Part shown: positions 3,453 through 5,800 of the stretch, in pieces
How the letters are laid out: each line of letters opens with the position of its first letter
Position numbering within the stretch: the first letter of the stretch is position 1
DNA from: an uncultured Oscillospiraceae bacterium
GTDB taxonomy: Bacteria; Bacillota; Clostridia; Oscillospirales; Oscillospiraceae
NCBI GenBank assembly: GCA_900758955.1
Contig: CAAETL010000135.1
Coordinates: forward strand, 1-5,800
Length of the DNA stretch: 5,800 nt
Direction of reading: 5' to 3'
Position numbers and translations under genes: made by a program
Notes under the pieces: generated by a model
Databases searched by the model: none
What the model was told of the DNA's origin: nothing
The model's input: the letters and a program-made list of their open reading frames with translations, nothing else

Positions 3453-5800
3453 TTGACCCACAGCAATTCCAATCATTCTACCCCGAGGAGACAGCCCCAG
3501 CAAGGTCATCCCGCCTTACGGGTTGTGGGCACGATCTTTCTAATCGGTATCGTCACCTGCGCCATGCTGGCCTGCCTGGGGGTAATGTATCTCAAAATTG
3601 TCATCATTCCCAATGCGGGCCTTGAGCTTCAATCGTATAGCCCCAAATTAACCACCAATGTGTACGCTACCAATTCCGCTGGAGAGAATCAAGTGGTGGA
3701 GACGCTCTATGGAGAAGAAAACCGCGTCTGGGTGGATTTTGATGATATTCCCCAGTATATGAAGGACGCGGCGGTCTCCATTGAGGACCACCGGTTCTAT
3801 GAGCACAACGGCGTGGACTGGCTCCGCACGGCCAGAGGTATTCTGAGCATGTTTACCGGACAGGACATCCAGGGCGGCTCCACCATCACCCAGCAGCTCA
3901 TCAAAAACCTCACAACGGAGGACCAGGTTACCGTCAAGCGGAAGGTCACTGAAATTTTCCGTGCCCTGGAGTTTGAAAAAGAACACGATAAAGACGAGAT
4001 CCTGGAGTATTACCTCAACTACATCTATTTGGGCAATCAGTACTATGGCATTTCCACCGCCGCGCGCAACTATTTTAACAAAGACGTGTCCGAGCTGACC
4101 CTCGCCGAGTGCGCCAGCATTATCGGCATTACCAACAACCCCTCCAAATACAACCCCTACGGCACCCTTCAGGTCACGGATGAGGAGACGGGGGAGGTTC
4201 TCACCTGCCGGGATTTCAATAAGGAGCGGCAGGAAAATATTCTCTATAGAATGTATTATCTCGGCAAGATTACCAAAGAGGAGTATGACGCCGCCGTGGC
4301 GGAGGAGCTCCAGTTCGTTCGAGGCGAGGATGAGGAAACCTCGAACGTATACAGCTGGTACACCGACGCCGTAATTCAGCAAGTGATAGCGGATCTGCAG
4401 AAACTCGGCTATTCCAAGCGGTATGCATCCAACGCGGTGTATGGCGGCGGCCTAAAGATTTACACCTGCATGAACACGGACGTGCAGAGCTATGTAGACG
4501 CCATCTATAATAATCGGGAAAACCTAAACTATACCTCCGCATCCGGGTCCCCGCTTCAGTCGTCCATTACCGTTGTGGACAATAACTCCGGCGCTGTGGT
4601 TGCCATGGCGGGCGGGATCGGGGAGAAAACCGGCAGCCTTTCCTTTAACCGGGCCACCCGGGCCAAACGTCAGCCCGGTTCTGCGTTCAAGCCCCTGTCG
4701 GTGTATGCGCCGGCTTTGGAGGAGGGGATCATTACGCCCCTCTCAACTGAAATAGACAGTCCTTATGATGTAGAAAATAATTGGCCCGTGAACTCCTACA
4801 GTACCCCCAAAGGTCGACTGTCCATGACGAATGCGCTGAAATACTCCTGTAACACGATTGCGGTTAAGATTCTGGCAAAGCTGACGCCGGAAAAAAGCTT
4901 CCACTTCTTGCAGGATAAGCTGCATCTTGAACTGGTGGAGAGCGTCACCAAGGGCAATAAGACGTATTCCGACATCGATCTGTCGCCTTTGGGCCTGGGC
5001 GGCCTCACCGAGGGCGTTACCACCTATGATATGGCGGCGGCCTACTCCACCTTTGCCCGGAGCGGTACCTATATCGAACCCCGAATCTATACCAAGGTAG
5101 AGGATCGGGAGGGGAAGGTGCTCCTGGAAAACAAGCAGACCAGCGAAACCGCCATGAAGGAGAGCACCGCCTATTATATGACCACCATGCTCCAATCGGT
5201 GGTAGAAACGGATGGTACCGGTGCAAGAGCTAAATTTACCGGCATGCCCATAGCGGGTAAAACGGGTACCACCGGCACCAGCGCCGGCAAAAATGATATG
5301 TGGTTTGTGGGCTACACCCCCTACTATACCGCGGCGATCTGGACCGGTTACGACCGGCAAGCCGAGGAAATCAATTTGGGCAGAAATCCCGCGCCGACCT
5401 TATGGAAGCAGGTCATGCAGCCGCTGCATCAGTATCTGGAATATAAGGAGTTCCCCCAGCCCGAAAGCGGCAAGCTGGTTCAGGTGAATATTTGTACCGT
5501 TAGCGGCGACAGGGCCACCCAGTACTGTTCAGGCCACGTGAACACGGTTTATATGTTCGAGGAGAGCGTGCCCAGCAAAAACTGTGATGTTCACACCGCC
5601 GCAAGCATTCAGCCGCCCACCACCCCGGGCTTTAATGTGGACGATCCCAGTACTTGGCCCAACGACCCCAATTTCGACCCCAGCAATCCCGATACCTACC
5701 CGGGCGCCTCCACCGATCCCAACGGCGGGGAAGGCGCCGGCGGTGAGGGAACTGGCGGAGAAGGGACAGGCGGGGAAGGCGCCGGCGAAGTGCTCGGTGA
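3453..5800 (+). CDS. Class A (bifunctional) penicillin-binding protein, PBP1A family (3' end outside window)
   Basis: Polymerises lipid II glycan strands and cross-links their peptides at the outer face of the membrane. The TTG start at 3453 has GGAGG 7 bases upstream; no in-frame ATG exists before the membrane helix. Parts: polar cytoplasmic tail (1-21), membrane anchor about 23-52, family 51 transglycosylase domain about 80-260 with E111 in EDHRFYEHNG, GGSTITQQLIKN at 141-152, RKVTE at 163-167 and E185 in EILEYYLN as the likely second catalytic Glu. The transpeptidase domain (about 370-660) has SxxK at S410-K413 (GSAFKP), SxN at S465-N467 (YSCN) and KTGT at K603-T606, so both activities should be intact. 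After it comes a Cys-containing segment (NICTVSG, QYCSG, KNCDVH) typical of Firmicutes PBPs, then a Pro/Asp/Gly-rich tail. The frame is open for 782 codons to the window end. It may correspond to ponA or a paralogue; a symbol cannot be assigned from one window. Confidence 0.96.
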   Translation, partial: MTHSNSNHSTPRRQPQQGHPALRVVGTIFLIGIVTCAMLACLGVMYLKIVIIPNAGLELQSYSPKLTTNVYATNSAGENQVVETLYGEENRVWVDFDDIPQYMKDAAVSIEDHRFYEHNGVDWLRTARGILSMFTGQDIQGGSTITQQLIKNLTTEDQVTVKRKVTEIFRALEFEKEHDKDEILEYYLNYIYLGNQYYGISTAARNYFNKDVSELTLAECASIIGITNNPSKYNPYGTLQVTDEETGEVLTCRDFNKERQENILYRMYYLGKITKEEYDAAVAEELQFVRGEDEETSNVYSWYTDAVIQQVIADLQKLGYSKRYASNAVYGGGLKIYTCMNTDVQSYVDAIYNNRENLNYTSASGSPLQSSITVVDNNSGAVVAMAGGIGEKTGSLSFNRATRAKRQPGSAFKPLSVYAPALEEGIITPLSTEIDSPYDVENNWPVNSYSTPKGRLSMTNALKYSCNTIAVKILAKLTPEKSFHFLQDKLHLELVESVTKGNKTYSDIDLSPLGLGGLTEGVTTYDMAAAYSTFARSGTYIEPRIYTKVEDREGKVLLENKQTSETAMKESTAYYMTTMLQSVVETDGTGARAKFTGMPIAGKTGTTGTSAGKNDMWFVGYTPYYTAAIWTGYDRQAEEINLGRNPAPTLWKQVMQPLHQYLEYKEFPQPESGKLVQVNICTVSGDRATQYCSGHVNTVYMFEESVPSKNCDVHTAASIQPPTTPGFNVDDPSTWPNDPNFDPSNPDTYPGASTDPNGGEGAGGEGTGGEGTGGEGAGEVLG
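5724..5783 (+). repeat. Four tandem 15-bp units encoding GGEG(A/T)
   Basis: Residues 758-777 of the penicillin-binding protein are four pentapeptides GGEGA, GGEGT, GGEGT, GGEGA. The first and fourth DNA units are identical (GGCGGGGAAGGCGCC), while the middle two use different synonymous codons. They form part of a disordered acidic/glycine-rich extracellular tail. The repeat may continue past the window edge, since the next residues are GEVLG. Confidence 0.9.

Noticed and set aside
3438..3454. CAC-GGAG-GTG followed by seven T, like a mini terminator before the penicillin-binding-protein start.
   Set aside because: A 3-bp stem is too weak; the GGAGG is better explained as the ribosome binding site and the T-run as spacer plus TTG start.
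3648..4382. A 244-codon open frame on the minus strand.
   Set aside because: It lies wholly antisense to the transglycosylase region of the penicillin-binding protein, is in mirror-frame register typical of GC-biased genes, and has no ribosome binding site or family likeness.
4743..5360. A 205-codon open frame on the minus strand.
   Set aside because: Antisense to the transpeptidase domain, whose catalytic motifs prove the plus-strand reading; shadow frame.

Overview
The window looks like a chromosomal segment of a Gram-positive anaerobe of class Clostridia, most likely the Oscillospiraceae group. The evidence is moderately high G+C, strong AGGAGG-type ribosome binding sites, a DUF1292 (UPF0473/YrzB-type) protein, an OmpR-type two-component system and a clostridial class A penicillin-binding protein with a Cys-containing, Gly/Pro-rich C-terminal tail. 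The taxonomic call is inference from gene content; no marker gene settles it.

Layout. Positions 1-2439 hold a leftward (minus-strand) operon of response regulator (1780-2439), sensor histidine kinase (383-1783) and a membrane-anchored protein of unknown function (386 to beyond position 1). Each junction is a 4-bp ATGA stop/start overlap. A plausible promoter lies at 2473-2503. Positions 2529-2659 carry four closely spaced hairpins, one of them a good A-tract/stem/U-tract terminator that can work in both directions. Positions 2669-2863 (minus) fold by eye into a long interrupted rod with a central bubble, a 3'-bubble hairpin, an apical hairpin and a 3' U-run. This is the architecture of 6S RNA (ssrS), the regulator that binds housekeeping RNA polymerase, and it is the most notable item in the window. 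Directly upstream of it on the same strand is a small, extremely acidic DUF1292 protein (2867-3166) with a very good promoter at 3201-3229.

From a shared divergent control region (about 3167-3452) a class A penicillin-binding protein runs rightward from a TTG codon at 3453 and leaves the window still open at 5800 (at least 782 residues). It has a strong extended -10 promoter and a roughly 135-nt leader with several potential hairpins. Its transglycosylase and transpeptidase active-site motifs are all present. The tail ends, as far as visible, in four GGEG(A/T) pentapeptide repeats.

How the parts relate. The two-component operon is an envelope or environment sensing module with its own accessory exported protein. 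The penicillin-binding protein builds peptidoglycan. The DUF1292 gene and the 6S-like RNA probably share a transcript or lie in tandem and are insulated from the two-component operon by terminators. No mobile element, CRISPR array, tRNA or rRNA was seen. Two genes run off the window edges: the accessory protein at the left and the penicillin-binding protein at the right.
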